Shown here: positions 9,628 through 19,053 of the stretch, piece after piece
Position numbering within the stretch: position 1 is the first letter of the stretch
How the letters are laid out: each line of letters opens with the position of its first letter
Source: Chryseobacterium sp. LAM-KRS1
GTDB lineage: Bacteria > Bacteroidota > Bacteroidia > Flavobacteriales > Weeksellaceae
Assembly (NCBI RefSeq): GCF_013184525.1
Contig: NZ_JAAOIZ010000004.1
Location: 558,001-622,000 of the forward strand
Length of the DNA: 64,000 nt
Direction: 5' to 3'
The notes under the pieces: model-generated
Told to the model about the DNA's origin: nothing
What the model saw: the letters and a program-made list of their open reading frames with translations, nothing else
The model's database searches: none
Position numbers and translations under genes: made by a program

Positions 9628-10316
9628 GAGCCGTTATATTTTGACGCATTAAACTTATAGCCCAGACCATAGATTGTTTCTACATAATCATTACCCTGTG
9701 CAATTGCTATTTTCTTTCTGAGGTTTTTAACGTGCTGATAAACGAAGTCAAAGTTAGCTAAATTATCGGTATGATCTCCCCAAAGATGGTTAGCGATGGA
9801 TTGTTTGGACAGGACCCTGTTTTTATTAACCAAAAAATAAAGCAATAGCTCAAATTCTTTCTGTGTGACATCTAATCTATTTTCATGGATGAAAACCTCA
9901 AAGGTATCGGTATTCAATAATATTTCATTAAAACGGACATCATTATAGCCATCCATTTTTTTCCTGCGATATACAGCTCTAAGTCTTGCGTGTAATTCGG
10001 GTAAATGAAAGGGTTTTGTAATATAATCGTCGGCGCCCTTTTCAAGGCCTTTGATTTTATCGTCCAATGCATCTTTAGCTGAAATAATTAATATGCCGCT
10101 GTTGATTTTTTCACTTTTAATATGATTGAGGAGGTTTAGCCCATTTCCATCCGGGAGCATAATATCGAGTAACAAACAATCATAAGTATTGAAGCTCAGG
10201 CGTTCCAAAGCTTCATTGTAATTATAGGCACATTCGCAGATGTAGTGCTCTTCTTCCAGATAATACGTCATGCTGTGGGCTAATTCTTTATTATCTTCAA
10301 TGATCAGGATTTTCAT
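9624..10316 (-). CDS. OmpR/PhoB-type response regulator
   Basis: A 230-residue protein. The receiver domain (1-~115) has acidic pocket Glu7/Asp8, phospho-acceptor Asp51 (LLLDIMLPDGNG), and the conserved Lys in ITKPFHLPEL. A winged-helix DNA-binding domain (~130-228) ends in VETIYGLGYKF. It is translated first and coupled to the kinase by an ATGA overlap. Partner of the downstream histidine kinase; likely target is the neighbouring efflux operon (inference from position). Confidence 0.93.
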   Translation of the reverse strand: MKILIIEDNKELAHSMTYYLEEEHYICECAYNYNEALERLSFNTYDCLLLDIMLPDGNGLNLLNHIKSEKINSGILIISAKDALDDKIKGLEKGADDYITKPFHLPELHARLRAVYRRKKMDGYNDVRFNEILLNTDTFEVFIHENRLDVTQKEFELLLYFLVNKNRVLSKQSIANHLWGDHTDNLANFDFVYQHVKNLRKKIAIAQGNDYVETIYGLGYKFNASKYNGS

Positions 10317-10432
10317 AGAACAGCAAAGTTAAATCTAAATTTTATATCAATTTTGAAGTTGTTTAAAATATTGTTTGTTAAGTATTTAGTTTGTTTTATT
10401 TTCAGGAATAAAATAAAGGAAATGCAATAAAA

Positions 10433-10456
10433 AAAACTCCCCAAAAAGGGGAGTTT
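10433..10456 (-). terminator. Intrinsic terminator of the glutamine synthetase gene
   Basis: Perfect 9-bp stem AAACTCCCC/GGGGAGTTT with an AAAAA loop; on the minus strand a T7 run follows. It lies 24 bp after the stop codon. Confidence 0.9.
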
Positions 10457-10480
10457 AACTAATATGGACTTTACAAAATG

Positions 10481-12676
10481 TTATTTTGTAAATAACATTT
10501 CTCTGTATTTTGTCATCGGCCAAAGCTCGTCGTCCACCATCATTTCAAGATTATCAGATGCATCTCTGATTACATCGAAAAGAGGTTTCACTTTGTTGCA
10601 ATAATCTTCTGCCTGCTTTTGGCTGTTAGATACTGCTTTTGCTGCTTCTCTGGCTTTGATAAGATCTTCAACTCCTAATTTGATTATAGAAACATTTTCA
10701 GAAATATTAGTGATCAGGCTCATTTGTTCTTTTGCCAACGTTTTGAATTCTTTATCTCCGAAAATTTCTTTAAGACCTTTTACGTTTTCAATTAATCTGT
10801 TCTGGTAATTTAATGCAGAAGGAATAATGTGGTTTCTTGCGATATCACTTAGAACTCTTGCTTCAATATCAATAACGGTAGAGTATTTTTCAAGTTTGAT
10901 CTCATTTCTTGCTTCTACTTCTCTATGAGTAAACACTCCTATTTCTTCATAAAGAGCTAAGAACTTCTTATCCATTTCCTGCTTTAAAGCTTCCGGAGTG
11001 GTTTTTAAGTTGTTTAACCCTCTTTTCTTAGCTTCTTTTGCCCAGTCATCAGAATATCCGTCACCTTCAAACATGATATTTTTACATTGTTTGATGTATT
11101 CTCTTAATACGTTGAATATCGCTTCGTCTTTCTTTAATCCTCCTTCAATTAAAGCGTCAACTTCTTTTTTGAAATCATTTAACTGCTTTGCAGCGATCGT
11201 ATTCATTACGGTCATAGATTCTGCACAGTTTGCAGAAGAACCTACAGCTCTGATCTCAAATTTATTTCCTGTAAATGCAAATGGTGAAGTTCTGTTTCTA
11301 TCGGTATTGTCCAATAGGATTTCAGGAATTTTTCCAACAACATTTAATTTTAATTCTGTTTTTTCTTCAGGGGATAATTTACCGCTGGTTACTTTTTCCA
11401 ATTCCTCCAATACTCTGAATAGCTGACTTCCGATAAATACGGAAATAATTGCAGGTGGAGCTTCATTAGCCCCTAATCTGTGGTCATTACTTGCAGAAGC
11501 GATACTTGCTCTTAAAAGATCTGCATATTCATGAACAGCTTTAATGGTATTAACAAAGAATGTTAAGAATTGCAGATTTTTCTTAGGGTTTTTCCCTGGG
11601 CTTAGTAGGTTTTCACCTGTATCTGTAGCCAATGACCAGTTATTGTGTTTTCCACTTCCGTTTACTCCGGCAAATGGTTTCTCGTGGAATAAAATATGAA
11701 AATGGTGTTTATGAGCCACTCTTGCCATAATATCCATCAATAAAGAATTGTGGTCTACAGCAACGTTTACTTCTTCAAACATCGGAGCCAGCTCGAATTG
11801 ATTAGGTGCTACTTCGTTGTGTCTGGTTGTTACAGGAATTCCCAATTTCATACACTCTATTTCCAACTCTTTCATGAAGTTCATTACTCTTGTCGGAATA
11901 GACCCGAAATAGTGGTCATCCAGCTGTTGTCCTTTTGCCGGTGAGTGTCCAAGTAAAGTTTTACCTGTCAATACAAGATCGGGACGCGATTGATACAATG
12001 CCGAATCCACTAAGAAATATTCCTGTTCCCATCCTAAAGTAGGAGTTACTTTTGTTACATTTTTGTCAAAATACTGCATTACGTTAGTTGCAGCTTCGTC
12101 TACAGCATTCAGAGCTCTTAGAAGAGGAGCTTTATAATCCAGCGTTTCTCCCGTATAAGAAATAAAGATCGAAGGAATACAAAGTGTAGTTCCCATGATG
12201 AAAGCCGGTGATGTAGGATCCCAGGCTGTGTAACCTCTTGCTTCGAAAGTATTTCTGATTCCTCCGTTCGGGAAAGAAGAAGCATCCGGCTCTTGTTGGA
12301 TAAGCAGGTTTCCGCTGAATCTTTCAATGGCTCTTCCCCCTTCGATTGGAGTGAAGAATGAATCGTGCTTTTCAGCAGTTGATCCTGTTAAAGGTTGAAA
12401 CCAGTGTGTGTAGTGTGTTGCCCCTTTGCTCATTGCCCAGTCTTTCATAGCTACCGCTACCTGATCTGCAATGTGTCGTTGAATTTTAGTTCCTTTTTTA
12501 ATAGCATCCATAATAGATGTGAATGCTTCTTTCGTCAAATACTCTCTCATGGTTTCTTCTGAGAAAACATTTTGACAGAATAATTCAGACAATTTTGCAG
12601 GAACTTCAATGGAGTTATCCTTTCTGAAGTCCTTAAATGGTAATGTTTCTAACGCTTTGAATCTTAAAGTTGACAT
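10481..12676 (-). CDS. glnN: Glutamine synthetase type III
   Basis: A 731-residue enzyme that makes glutamine from glutamate, ammonia and ATP. The length (~730 rather than ~450) and N-terminal region (FKDFRKDNSI, HWFQPLTGSTAEKHDSF) identify GSIII, the form common in Bacteroidota. Catalytic-domain motifs include NEVAPNQFELAP, GSGKHNNWS and ASASNDHRLGANEAPPA. It is cytoplasmic and a large oligomer in characterised homologues. It is monocistronic, with its own promoter and strong terminator. Confidence 0.95.
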   Translation of the reverse strand: MSTLRFKALETLPFKDFRKDNSIEVPAKLSELFCQNVFSEETMREYLTKEAFTSIMDAIKKGTKIQRHIADQVAVAMKDWAMSKGATHYTHWFQPLTGSTAEKHDSFFTPIEGGRAIERFSGNLLIQQEPDASSFPNGGIRNTFEARGYTAWDPTSPAFIMGTTLCIPSIFISYTGETLDYKAPLLRALNAVDEAATNVMQYFDKNVTKVTPTLGWEQEYFLVDSALYQSRPDLVLTGKTLLGHSPAKGQQLDDHYFGSIPTRVMNFMKELEIECMKLGIPVTTRHNEVAPNQFELAPMFEEVNVAVDHNSLLMDIMARVAHKHHFHILFHEKPFAGVNGSGKHNNWSLATDTGENLLSPGKNPKKNLQFLTFFVNTIKAVHEYADLLRASIASASNDHRLGANEAPPAIISVFIGSQLFRVLEELEKVTSGKLSPEEKTELKLNVVGKIPEILLDNTDRNRTSPFAFTGNKFEIRAVGSSANCAESMTVMNTIAAKQLNDFKKEVDALIEGGLKKDEAIFNVLREYIKQCKNIMFEGDGYSDDWAKEAKKRGLNNLKTTPEALKQEMDKKFLALYEEIGVFTHREVEARNEIKLEKYSTVIDIEARVLSDIARNHIIPSALNYQNRLIENVKGLKEIFGDKEFKTLAKEQMSLITNISENVSIIKLGVEDLIKAREAAKAVSNSQKQAEDYCNKVKPLFDVIRDASDNLEMMVDDELWPMTKYREMLFTK

Positions 12677-12698
12677 AATAGGGTTAATTTTTACAGGG

Positions 12699-12706
12699 CA
12701 AATTTA
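12699..12706 (-). promoter_or_regulatory. Putative -7 element of the GSIII gene
   Basis: The minus strand reads TAAATTTG (consensus TAnnTTTG), 22 bp before the ATG, giving a leader of about 15 nt. Confidence 0.5.
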
Positions 12707-12946
12707 CAAAAAAAATGAATTGAAAACGTTTTAACCCTTATTTTTTTAGGGGTGTTTGTGAAATTTATAAAAATTAACAGAAAAATAGGTGTCTTGAGTG
12801 GAAGGATTTAAAGAGGGAGGAAAAATGAAATTAAATATTTTATAACTCAAAGATAAGAATACTTTACTATTATATAGGATACAAAAATGTATACAATTTA
12901 ACCTCCTTGTTAAAAGATACTTAAAATGATTTGCAGTGTAATTTTG

Positions 12947-12954
12947 TATATTTG
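12947..12954 (+). promoter_or_regulatory. Putative -7 element before the 12970 gene
   Basis: TATATTTG matches the -7 consensus and sits 15 bp before the ATG at 12970. It argues against a start at the upstream in-frame codon at 12931, which would lie before the transcription start. Confidence 0.5.
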
Positions 12955-12969
12955 TGTGAAATTTATTTT

Positions 12970-14661
12970 ATGACAAATTCTAGAGCAAGAGAAACAACAG
13001 AGGCTATTGAAAGACTATACATCTCTATGAGACATTTATTCTATAGAGGATTTTTCAAGCCAGGAGGTGTTTCGGGAGAAAGTATAAGAAGTTTGTTAAA
13101 AACAATCAATCCTGAAATTTATGGTACCATGAATGTTCCGAATAAACTGGAGCTTGATGGTTTGATGTATGTTTTAGACAGGCTTCCTGAAGGAATTGAG
13201 GAGTGTGCTTTTATTCATCTTACATCAGATGAGGGCTTTGATAAAGGTAGTTTCGAGCCTATTGTTCCCAAAAAGAGAAGAAGAAACTGTTATAGAATTG
13301 ATGAACACCAAATGAATATTGAAGTTCTTTTGGGACGTTCAGAGATCTATGATATTCTTACTCACTTAACATTCTTATTTATAGAAGCGGATAAAATCCG
13401 TAATCTGGCATTTATTCAGGATGAAAACTGGAAGCCGACACGTGCCTTTAAAATTATTGAAGAGGTAGTAAAAGGAGAAAAGAAATTCAGCAGAAAAGAA
13501 AAAGAAGTTGCACTTATTCATCTTTCTTCTCTGATCGGAAGAACTTTTGAAGAAACATTAAAAGCGTATAATACTTTTGGAGATGATGAAAATCCTGACC
13601 GTTTATTCAAAATCATCTATAACTTAGGAAAGGTAAGTTTAGAAGATGCTAAGCAGAGCAGAGAAAGAGAAATCCACTTCAGTGCTATATTGAAAGAAAG
13701 AGTAGGCCATCATTATTTTGGAGAAAAATGGGCAAATAAAGTAAAAGAAGTTTTGTATGATAACGGGCTTCACATGCGTCCCTTACATATAATCTCAGCA
13801 AACATGCATTCTGTGAAAAATATGCTGTATGCTAATGATGCACTTAAGAAAAAAGACCATAAGGAAGTTGATTATAAACTGTATGGTGAAATTTCCGATA
13901 AGAAGGATCTTCGTGATAAAGTTTCAAAATATGCGGCAGACCAGGGACTTATATATATCGATGACAAGAGCGGTAGTAATATAGATGTTCAAATCATTGA
14001 TCTAAGTAAAACTGATCTTAAAAATACTCCATTCGGACATATAAAATATTCAGGAGATGATGTAATCATGGTTTTTGATTATGCCTTCGGGGAACAGGCT
14101 TTTGAAGTAATGGATGAGCTTTTAAGACCTTTCGAACACAAAGGGGAAGTCTATATGATGAAAGTAAAATCCGTATCCATTATGGGTAAAGCCGGAATTC
14201 TAAATGGAGGTAAGGGAGATATTATGATTCCTACTTCTCATATTTTTGAAGGAACAGCCGATAATTATCCTTTTGAAAATGCTTTAAAACTGGATGATTT
14301 TAAGGATGATGAATTGAAAGCATTTGAGGGAGCTATGATTACGGTTTTAGGGACTTCGCTTCAGAACAGGGATATTTTATCTTATTTCATGAATACCTCC
14401 TGGAAAGCTATCGGTCTTGAAATGGAAGGGGCTCATTATCAAAAAGCCATCCAGGTGGCTTCTAAGATCAGACATCATATTGCACCGGACCTTTTTGTTT
14501 GTTATGCATACTATGCTTCTGATAATCCTTTAGAAACGGGAAGTACTCTTTCTTCAGGAGGTTTAGGACTTACAGGTGTAAAACCAACATATCTCATTAC
14601 CCTGAAAATCCTTGAAAAGATTTTACTAAGTGGAAAAAAAGAAGTTACTTCTAAAAAATAA
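12970..14661 (+). CDS. Conserved hypothetical protein (large Flavobacteria family)
   Basis: A 563-residue cytoplasmic protein beginning MTNSRARETTEAIERLY. I recognise it as a conserved Bacteroidota family without a known function (possibly DUF6909; memory only). The C-terminal ~200 residues contain GLEMEGAHYQKAIQVASKIR followed by a Tyr-rich strand, which faintly recalls the GxEMExA element of nucleoside-phosphorylase folds, but the match is too weak for a function. No signal peptide or membrane segment. The start is set by the promoter just upstream. A good terminator follows, so it is monocistronic. Confidence 0.8.
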   Translation: MTNSRARETTEAIERLYISMRHLFYRGFFKPGGVSGESIRSLLKTINPEIYGTMNVPNKLELDGLMYVLDRLPEGIEECAFIHLTSDEGFDKGSFEPIVPKKRRRNCYRIDEHQMNIEVLLGRSEIYDILTHLTFLFIEADKIRNLAFIQDENWKPTRAFKIIEEVVKGEKKFSRKEKEVALIHLSSLIGRTFEETLKAYNTFGDDENPDRLFKIIYNLGKVSLEDAKQSREREIHFSAILKERVGHHYFGEKWANKVKEVLYDNGLHMRPLHIISANMHSVKNMLYANDALKKKDHKEVDYKLYGEISDKKDLRDKVSKYAADQGLIYIDDKSGSNIDVQIIDLSKTDLKNTPFGHIKYSGDDVIMVFDYAFGEQAFEVMDELLRPFEHKGEVYMMKVKSVSIMGKAGILNGGKGDIMIPTSHIFEGTADNYPFENALKLDDFKDDELKAFEGAMITVLGTSLQNRDILSYFMNTSWKAIGLEMEGAHYQKAIQVASKIRHHIAPDLFVCYAYYASDNPLETGSTLSSGGLGLTGVKPTYLITLKILEKILLSGKKEVTSKK

Positions 14662-14681
14662 TACTTCTTTAAATTATATAT

Positions 14682-14708
14682 AAGCCTCGAGTTTTACACT
14701 CGAGGTTT
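14682..14708 (+). terminator. Intrinsic terminator
   Basis: Stem CCTCGAG/CTCGAGG, extended by A-T pairs and one G-T pair, 7-nt loop, then TTTTCTATTTTT. It ends the transcript of the preceding gene. Confidence 0.85.
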
Positions 14709-14839
14709 TCTATTTTTAAATACCAATGCCATTGATGTTTTTCACTAACAGCAAATGCATTATTTATGGTTCAAAAAATTGGATTATCTCCAAATCTGCA
14801 AGAACTGAGAATGAAATAATTAACTTTAAAAAAATAAAA

Positions 14840-15319
14840 ATGAAAAGCATGAGCTCAGCCATACAATTATCAAAAAGATTCAGAGAAGTTATGCTTGACG
14901 GTCTCTGGATCGCCAATACCAATTTTAAAGATCAGCTTTCTGATGTAACCTGGGAACAGGCGATAACAAAAATCGGTTCTTTGAATACGATCGCAATGCT
15001 GGCATTCCATATCGATTATTATATTGCTGGTGTCTTACAGGTTTTTGAAGGAGGAGTGCTTGAAATAAAAGATAAATTTAGTTTTGACTTACCTCCGGTA
15101 GAATCTCAGGAGCAATGGGAGAAAATCCTTAATAAACTTTGGGCAGATTCGGAAAGGTTTGCTGAGCTACTTGAACAAATGTCGGACAATAAGCTTAGTG
15201 AAGTTTTTGTAGACGAAAAATACGGAACTTATCAAAGAAATATAGATGGAATGATTGAGCATTGTTATTATCATTTAGGGCAAATTACTTTGATCAAAAA
15301 AATGATTATCCATTCATAA
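14840..15319 (+). CDS. DinB-superfamily protein
   Basis: A 159-residue four-helix-bundle protein of the DinB/YfiT-like superfamily. His residues typical of the metal site are visible in AFHIDYY and EHCYYHLGQ (HxxxHxGQ-like). Members bind divalent metals and some act as thiol-dependent transferases; the substrate here is unknown. The start MKSMSSAIQL at 14840 is chosen because the in-frame upstream extension to 14726 begins within terminator-proximal sequence and is not conserved-looking. An ATG at 14849 is also possible. Confidence 0.8.
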   Translation: MKSMSSAIQLSKRFREVMLDGLWIANTNFKDQLSDVTWEQAITKIGSLNTIAMLAFHIDYYIAGVLQVFEGGVLEIKDKFSFDLPPVESQEQWEKILNKLWADSERFAELLEQMSDNKLSEVFVDEKYGTYQRNIDGMIEHCYYHLGQITLIKKMIIHS

Positions 15320-15435
15320 ACTAAAGAACTCTTATTTTGTTATGAGATCCTTAGATAACATCTCGAATTCCAAATAACTCCACTTTTTTGAGGGTTTTGG
15401 ATAAAATACCTACCTTTAAAAAAAATAATTTTTAA

Positions 15436-17280
15436 ATGAAAAAGTCGATTGCAATCATTTTTGCGTTTGTCATTTCACAATTTCATGCCCAGCAGAATCC
15501 TTATTATCAGCAGGCTGCGAAGTACAAGATGGATATTGATGTTAATGCAGAAAAATTTACTTACCAGGGAAATCAAACATTAGAATACACAAATAACTCG
15601 CCGGACGAGCTGAATGTAGTGTATTTCCACTTATACTGGAATGCTTTTAAACCCAATTCAATGATGGATCAAAGAGTAGCTAGTCAAGGTAAAAATGGTG
15701 ATTCAAGATTGCAGAGAGGAGGAATTTCAAGACTGGCCTCGATTCCTAAGGATCAGGAAGGGGCGCAAAATATACACTGGATCAAGCAAAATGGCAAAGA
15801 TCTTAAGTTTGAAATTCAGGAAACCATTATGAAGGTTTATCTGAATGAGCCTATTAAACCCAATTCCAAAACATCATTTACGATGGAGTGGGACGCTGTG
15901 ATACCTCAACAGATCAGAAGAAGCGGAAGAAACAATGAAGAGGGAATTGATATGACCATGACCCAATGGTACCCGAAAATTTCTGAATATGACTATGACG
16001 GATGGGCAACTTTCGACTATATAGGGAGAGAATTTCATGCCCCGTTCTCTGATTTTGACGTTACTATTAAAATTGATAAAGATTATGTAGTAGGAGCCGG
16101 AGGAATTCTTCAAAACCCAGGTGAAGTGAAGGGTTATGATGCGAATGCAAAGATCAAGACAGAGAAAAATAAAAAGGCAACCTGGAGGTGGACAGCTAAA
16201 AATATCCTGGACTTTGCCTGGAGTGCGGACAGAGACTATGTAGTTAATAGCTTTGATGTTCCTAATGGACCTAAAGTATATCTGGTTTATCAAAAAAATG
16301 ATAAAACCAAAGTCTGGGAACAGGCGCAACCTTATGTTACCAAATATTTTGAGATCATGAATTCTCATTTTGGAAAGTATGCTTATCCTACCTATGCCTT
16401 TATCCAGGGTGGAGATGGTGGAATGGAGTATGGGATGTGTACCATGATCTTAGGCGAATCAAAAGATATTGAAGACCTGATGGGGCTTATGACACATGAA
16501 GGTTCCCATTCTTGGTATCAACAAATGCTGGCTACCAACGAATCTATGAAACCATGGATGGATGAAGGATTTACCAGTTATGCTGAGGGATACGTAATGT
16601 ATCAGTTGTTTCCACCTAAAGATAAGCTGCCTAATCCTTTTGTTGATAGGTTGACAGCTTACCGGAATTTTGTGAAAAAAGGAATTGAAGAACCAGCAGT
16701 ATGGTTAGGAGATCACCATGACAATGGTACTTCCTATACTTATGCTTCCTATGTAAAAGGAGAATTATATCTTGTTGAGTTAGGGTATATTGTTGGAGAG
16801 GAAAATCTTGCCAAAATTTTGAAGGAATATTTTGACAACTGGAGTTTAAAGCATCCTTCAGACCGGGACTTTCTCCATATTGCACAGAAAGTATCCGGGA
16901 TGGATTTAAAGTGGTTCCATCATTACTGGATCAATACAACCAAAACCATTGATTATGGGATTAAAGATGTAAAATATGATGCAAAATCCACAACGATTAC
17001 ATTGGTGAATAACGGACAGGTTCCAATGCCTGTTGATTTTAGTGTAATGACAAAAGATAAGAAAATTGTTACTTATCAGATTCCGACAAATCTTACTCGT
17101 ACATGGAAACAGAAAGATGCATACGGAGATTTTAAGACCATGAATTACTGGCCATGGACACAAAAGGAATATACATTAACAATACCTTATTCTCAATCTC
17201 AGTTGCAGGTTTTGGGGATCGATTTCAGTCAGAGATTAGCTGACGTAAATATGGCAGATAACTTTGTTGAAGTAAAATAA
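15436..17280 (+). CDS. M1-family zinc metallopeptidase, secreted
   Basis: A 614-residue protein with signal peptide (cleavage near FHAQQ). N-terminal beta-domain; M1 catalytic domain with GGMEYGM (the substrate-binding GxMEN region, here with Tyr for Asn) and zinc motif HEGSH (His354, Glu355, His358) plus Glu377 nineteen residues further on, fitting HExxH-x18-E. Predicted periplasmic or surface aminopeptidase releasing N-terminal residues from peptides. It is monocistronic with a strong terminator after it. Confidence 0.92.
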   Translation: MKKSIAIIFAFVISQFHAQQNPYYQQAAKYKMDIDVNAEKFTYQGNQTLEYTNNSPDELNVVYFHLYWNAFKPNSMMDQRVASQGKNGDSRLQRGGISRLASIPKDQEGAQNIHWIKQNGKDLKFEIQETIMKVYLNEPIKPNSKTSFTMEWDAVIPQQIRRSGRNNEEGIDMTMTQWYPKISEYDYDGWATFDYIGREFHAPFSDFDVTIKIDKDYVVGAGGILQNPGEVKGYDANAKIKTEKNKKATWRWTAKNILDFAWSADRDYVVNSFDVPNGPKVYLVYQKNDKTKVWEQAQPYVTKYFEIMNSHFGKYAYPTYAFIQGGDGGMEYGMCTMILGESKDIEDLMGLMTHEGSHSWYQQMLATNESMKPWMDEGFTSYAEGYVMYQLFPPKDKLPNPFVDRLTAYRNFVKKGIEEPAVWLGDHHDNGTSYTYASYVKGELYLVELGYIVGEENLAKILKEYFDNWSLKHPSDRDFLHIAQKVSGMDLKWFHHYWINTTKTIDYGIKDVKYDAKSTTITLVNNGQVPMPVDFSVMTKDKKIVTYQIPTNLTRTWKQKDAYGDFKTMNYWPWTQKEYTLTIPYSQSQLQVLGIDFSQRLADVNMADNFVEVK

Positions 17281-17283
17281 AAT

Positions 17284-17313
17284 AAAAAAGGAGTATGAAA
17301 ATACTCCTTTTTT
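17284..17313. terminator. Bidirectional intrinsic terminator
   Basis: Stem AAAAAGGAGTAT/ATACTCCTTTTT with a GAAA loop, A-run on the left and T-run on the right. It serves the M1 peptidase gene and the convergent small peptide gene at 17321. Confidence 0.9.
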
Positions 17314-17320
17314 ATTTGTC

Positions 17321-17494
17321 TTAATCAGGTGAGCATGCAGCGGGTATAATGCAGTTGGGAGTAGCACATGGGTTAGCAGGACATCTCGTTCCCGGACATA
17401 TTGCCGGAACACTGCTTCCGGGAACTGGACAGTTTACATTTCCCCCGTGGATTGTTTTAAGAGCATGCCTTGAAATTCTTTTGAAGTTTTTCAT
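17321..17494 (-). CDS. Double-glycine leader, cysteine-rich small peptide (bacteriocin-like)
   Basis: A 57-residue reading frame. Residues 1-18 (MKNFKRISRHALKTIHGG) form a typical double-glycine leader with a basic amphipathic start, as found in peptides cut and exported by peptidase-containing ABC transporters. The 39-residue core has six cysteines (22, 33, 38, 43, 48, 54), seven or more prolines and few charged residues. Flavobacteria carry many such small genes annotated as bacteriocin-like. It has a -7 element 29 bp upstream and a terminator immediately after the stop. No exporter or immunity gene is nearby, so antibacterial activity is only inferred. Confidence 0.75.
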   Translation of the reverse strand: MKNFKRISRHALKTIHGGNVNCPVPGSSVPAICPGTRCPANPCATPNCIIPAACSPD

Positions 17495-17522
17495 AGTAGT
17501 GGTTTTAAATGAGTTGATATTT

Positions 17523-17530
17523 CAAATGTA
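17523..17530 (-). promoter_or_regulatory. Putative -7 element of the small peptide gene
   Basis: The minus strand reads TACATTTG (consensus TAnnTTTG) upstream of the double-glycine peptide ATG at 17494. The remaining gap to 17718 holds only AT-rich sequence that must contain the promoter of the next plus-strand gene. Confidence 0.5.
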
Positions 17531-17718
17531 CCTTAAAACCTACATGCCCGATAGAATGAATTGATAAGTGTCTTCTTTATTTTTATAAGTGTAGCGGCAG
17601 ACTTAATAAATGAAATGATTTGCAAACACTGATTTTAAATTAATAAGTAGTTTCATAGAACTTTTCACCATAAAGCCTTATTTTTACATTCATTTTCAAA
17701 CCCATTTAGTTAAAATAA

Positions 17719-18480
17719 ATGAACTCTATTGTTATAAATATTGGAAACAGCAATATAAGATTTGGTCTTTTTGATGATGACAACTGTGATATTTCATGGG
17801 TGATTAATACAAAGCCTTACAGAACCGCTGATGAATTGTATGTCCAGATGCTGATGTTGTATCAGACCTATAAGATTGAACCGGGCGCAATACAAAATGT
17901 GATTATTGGTTCAGTAGTTCCTCAGCTTACTAAAGTAATGAGCTCTGCCATTAAAAAAATACACGGAATTTCCCCTGTCATTGTTGATAGAAATACTCCT
18001 TCCGGGGTTCAGGCAAAATCCAAACAAATGGGAACAGATATCTATGCCAATTTGGTAGCAGCACATAATATGTACCCTGGCCGTAAGAAGATTATTATAG
18101 ATTTCGGTACCGCACTTACAGCAAGTTGTGTTACTGAGACCGGTGAAACGCTGGGTGTGATTATTGCGCCGGGAATTGTTACCTCGCTAAACTCTCTCAT
18201 CAGCCAGACTGCCCAATTGCCGGAAATAGAACTTAAAAAACCAAAATCTGTTTTAGGGCTTGATACTGTAACCTGTATGCAGAGCGGAATGGTTTATGGT
18301 TTCCTGGGAATGGTGGAAGGATTTATAGATCGTATTAATGAAGAGGTGAATGATGATTGTTTCGTCATTGCGACCGGTGGTGTTTCTCATGTGTATAAAC
18401 CTTTAACGAATAAAATACATATTACGGACAGACTTCATACTTTAAAAGGACTTTATTTTTTAGGTAAAGATCAATCATGA
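17719..18480 (+). CDS. coaX: Type III pantothenate kinase (CoaX) homologue, atypical active site
   Basis: A 253-residue ASKHA-fold protein. CoaX phosphorylates pantothenate, the first step of coenzyme A synthesis. Family features include QMGTDIYANLVAA (the GADR region, Asp kept but Arg replaced by Ile), IIIDFGTALTAS, IAPGIVTSLNSL, LPEIELKKPKSVLG and ATGG. However the phosphate-1 motif reads INIGNSN where CoaX normally has DxGNT, so the first Asp is Asn, and GTATTxD reads GTALTAS. It overlaps the next gene by 4 bp. It may be a divergent CoaX or an inactive or re-purposed paralogue. Confidence 0.75.
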   Translation: MNSIVINIGNSNIRFGLFDDDNCDISWVINTKPYRTADELYVQMLMLYQTYKIEPGAIQNVIIGSVVPQLTKVMSSAIKKIHGISPVIVDRNTPSGVQAKSKQMGTDIYANLVAAHNMYPGRKKIIIDFGTALTASCVTETGETLGVIIAPGIVTSLNSLISQTAQLPEIELKKPKSVLGLDTVTCMQSGMVYGFLGMVEGFIDRINEEVNDDCFVIATGGVSHVYKPLTNKIHITDRLHTLKGLYFLGKDQS

Positions 18481-19007
18481 AAAAATTTCCTGTAATGGAA
18501 ACAAAAAGACTGATTCTTTCACAGCTGGAAGAAGGTGATATTCCTTTAATTGTCGAATACCTTCAGGATAAAGTTTTTTCAGAGCTCACCTCTAATATTC
18601 CTTATCCTTACACTGAAAAGGATGCTGAATTCTGGTTGAAAATTTCAAAAGAAGCTTTTGAAAATAAATCAGGGTTCACTTTTGCGATCCGAAATAAAGA
18701 ACATAGGATTATTGGAGCTATAGGACTTCACGACAGAGGAGATGATAAAGCTGAATTGGGCTATTGGCTTGCTGTCCCGTTCTGGAATAAAGGATACGTA
18801 ACAGAAGCGGCTTCTGCAGTGGTTGAGTTTGGATTTAAAGAGCTTGGATTTAACAAGATTTTTGCCACTCATTTTTTCCACAATCCGTCATCCGGAAGGA
18901 TTATGCAAAAAATAGGAATGGAGCAGGAGGCCATACTAAAACAGCATCTTAAAAAAGACGGGAAGTACTTTGACATTCCCATGTATTCCATTTTTAGGAA
19001 CAAATAG
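18477..19007 (+). CDS. GNAT-family N-acetyltransferase (RimJ/RimL type)
   Basis: A 176-residue single-domain acetyltransferase. It starts with the typical METKRLILSQL strand, then AELGYWLAVPFWNKGYVTEA (acetyl-CoA loop region) and a C-terminal NPSSGRIMQKIGM helix and strand. The RimJ/RimL branch acetylates N-terminal amino groups of ribosomal proteins or small amines; the substrate is unknown. ATGA overlap with the preceding coaX-like gene indicates translational coupling. Confidence 0.88.
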   Translation: MKKFPVMETKRLILSQLEEGDIPLIVEYLQDKVFSELTSNIPYPYTEKDAEFWLKISKEAFENKSGFTFAIRNKEHRIIGAIGLHDRGDDKAELGYWLAVPFWNKGYVTEAASAVVEFGFKELGFNKIFATHFFHNPSSGRIMQKIGMEQEAILKQHLKKDGKYFDIPMYSIFRNK

Positions 19008-19053
19008 TTTTTCAGTATCTTAGGTTTAGGTTTTAACTTCACCAACTTATACC

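Noticed and set aside
12931..12969. Upstream in-frame start extending the 12970 gene by 13 residues
   Set aside because: The -7 element at 12947-12954 places the transcription start after this codon.
17349..17564. 71-codon plus-strand frame opposite the small peptide gene
   Set aside because: It is the complement of the double-glycine peptide; composition is odd and no promoter or start context supports it.
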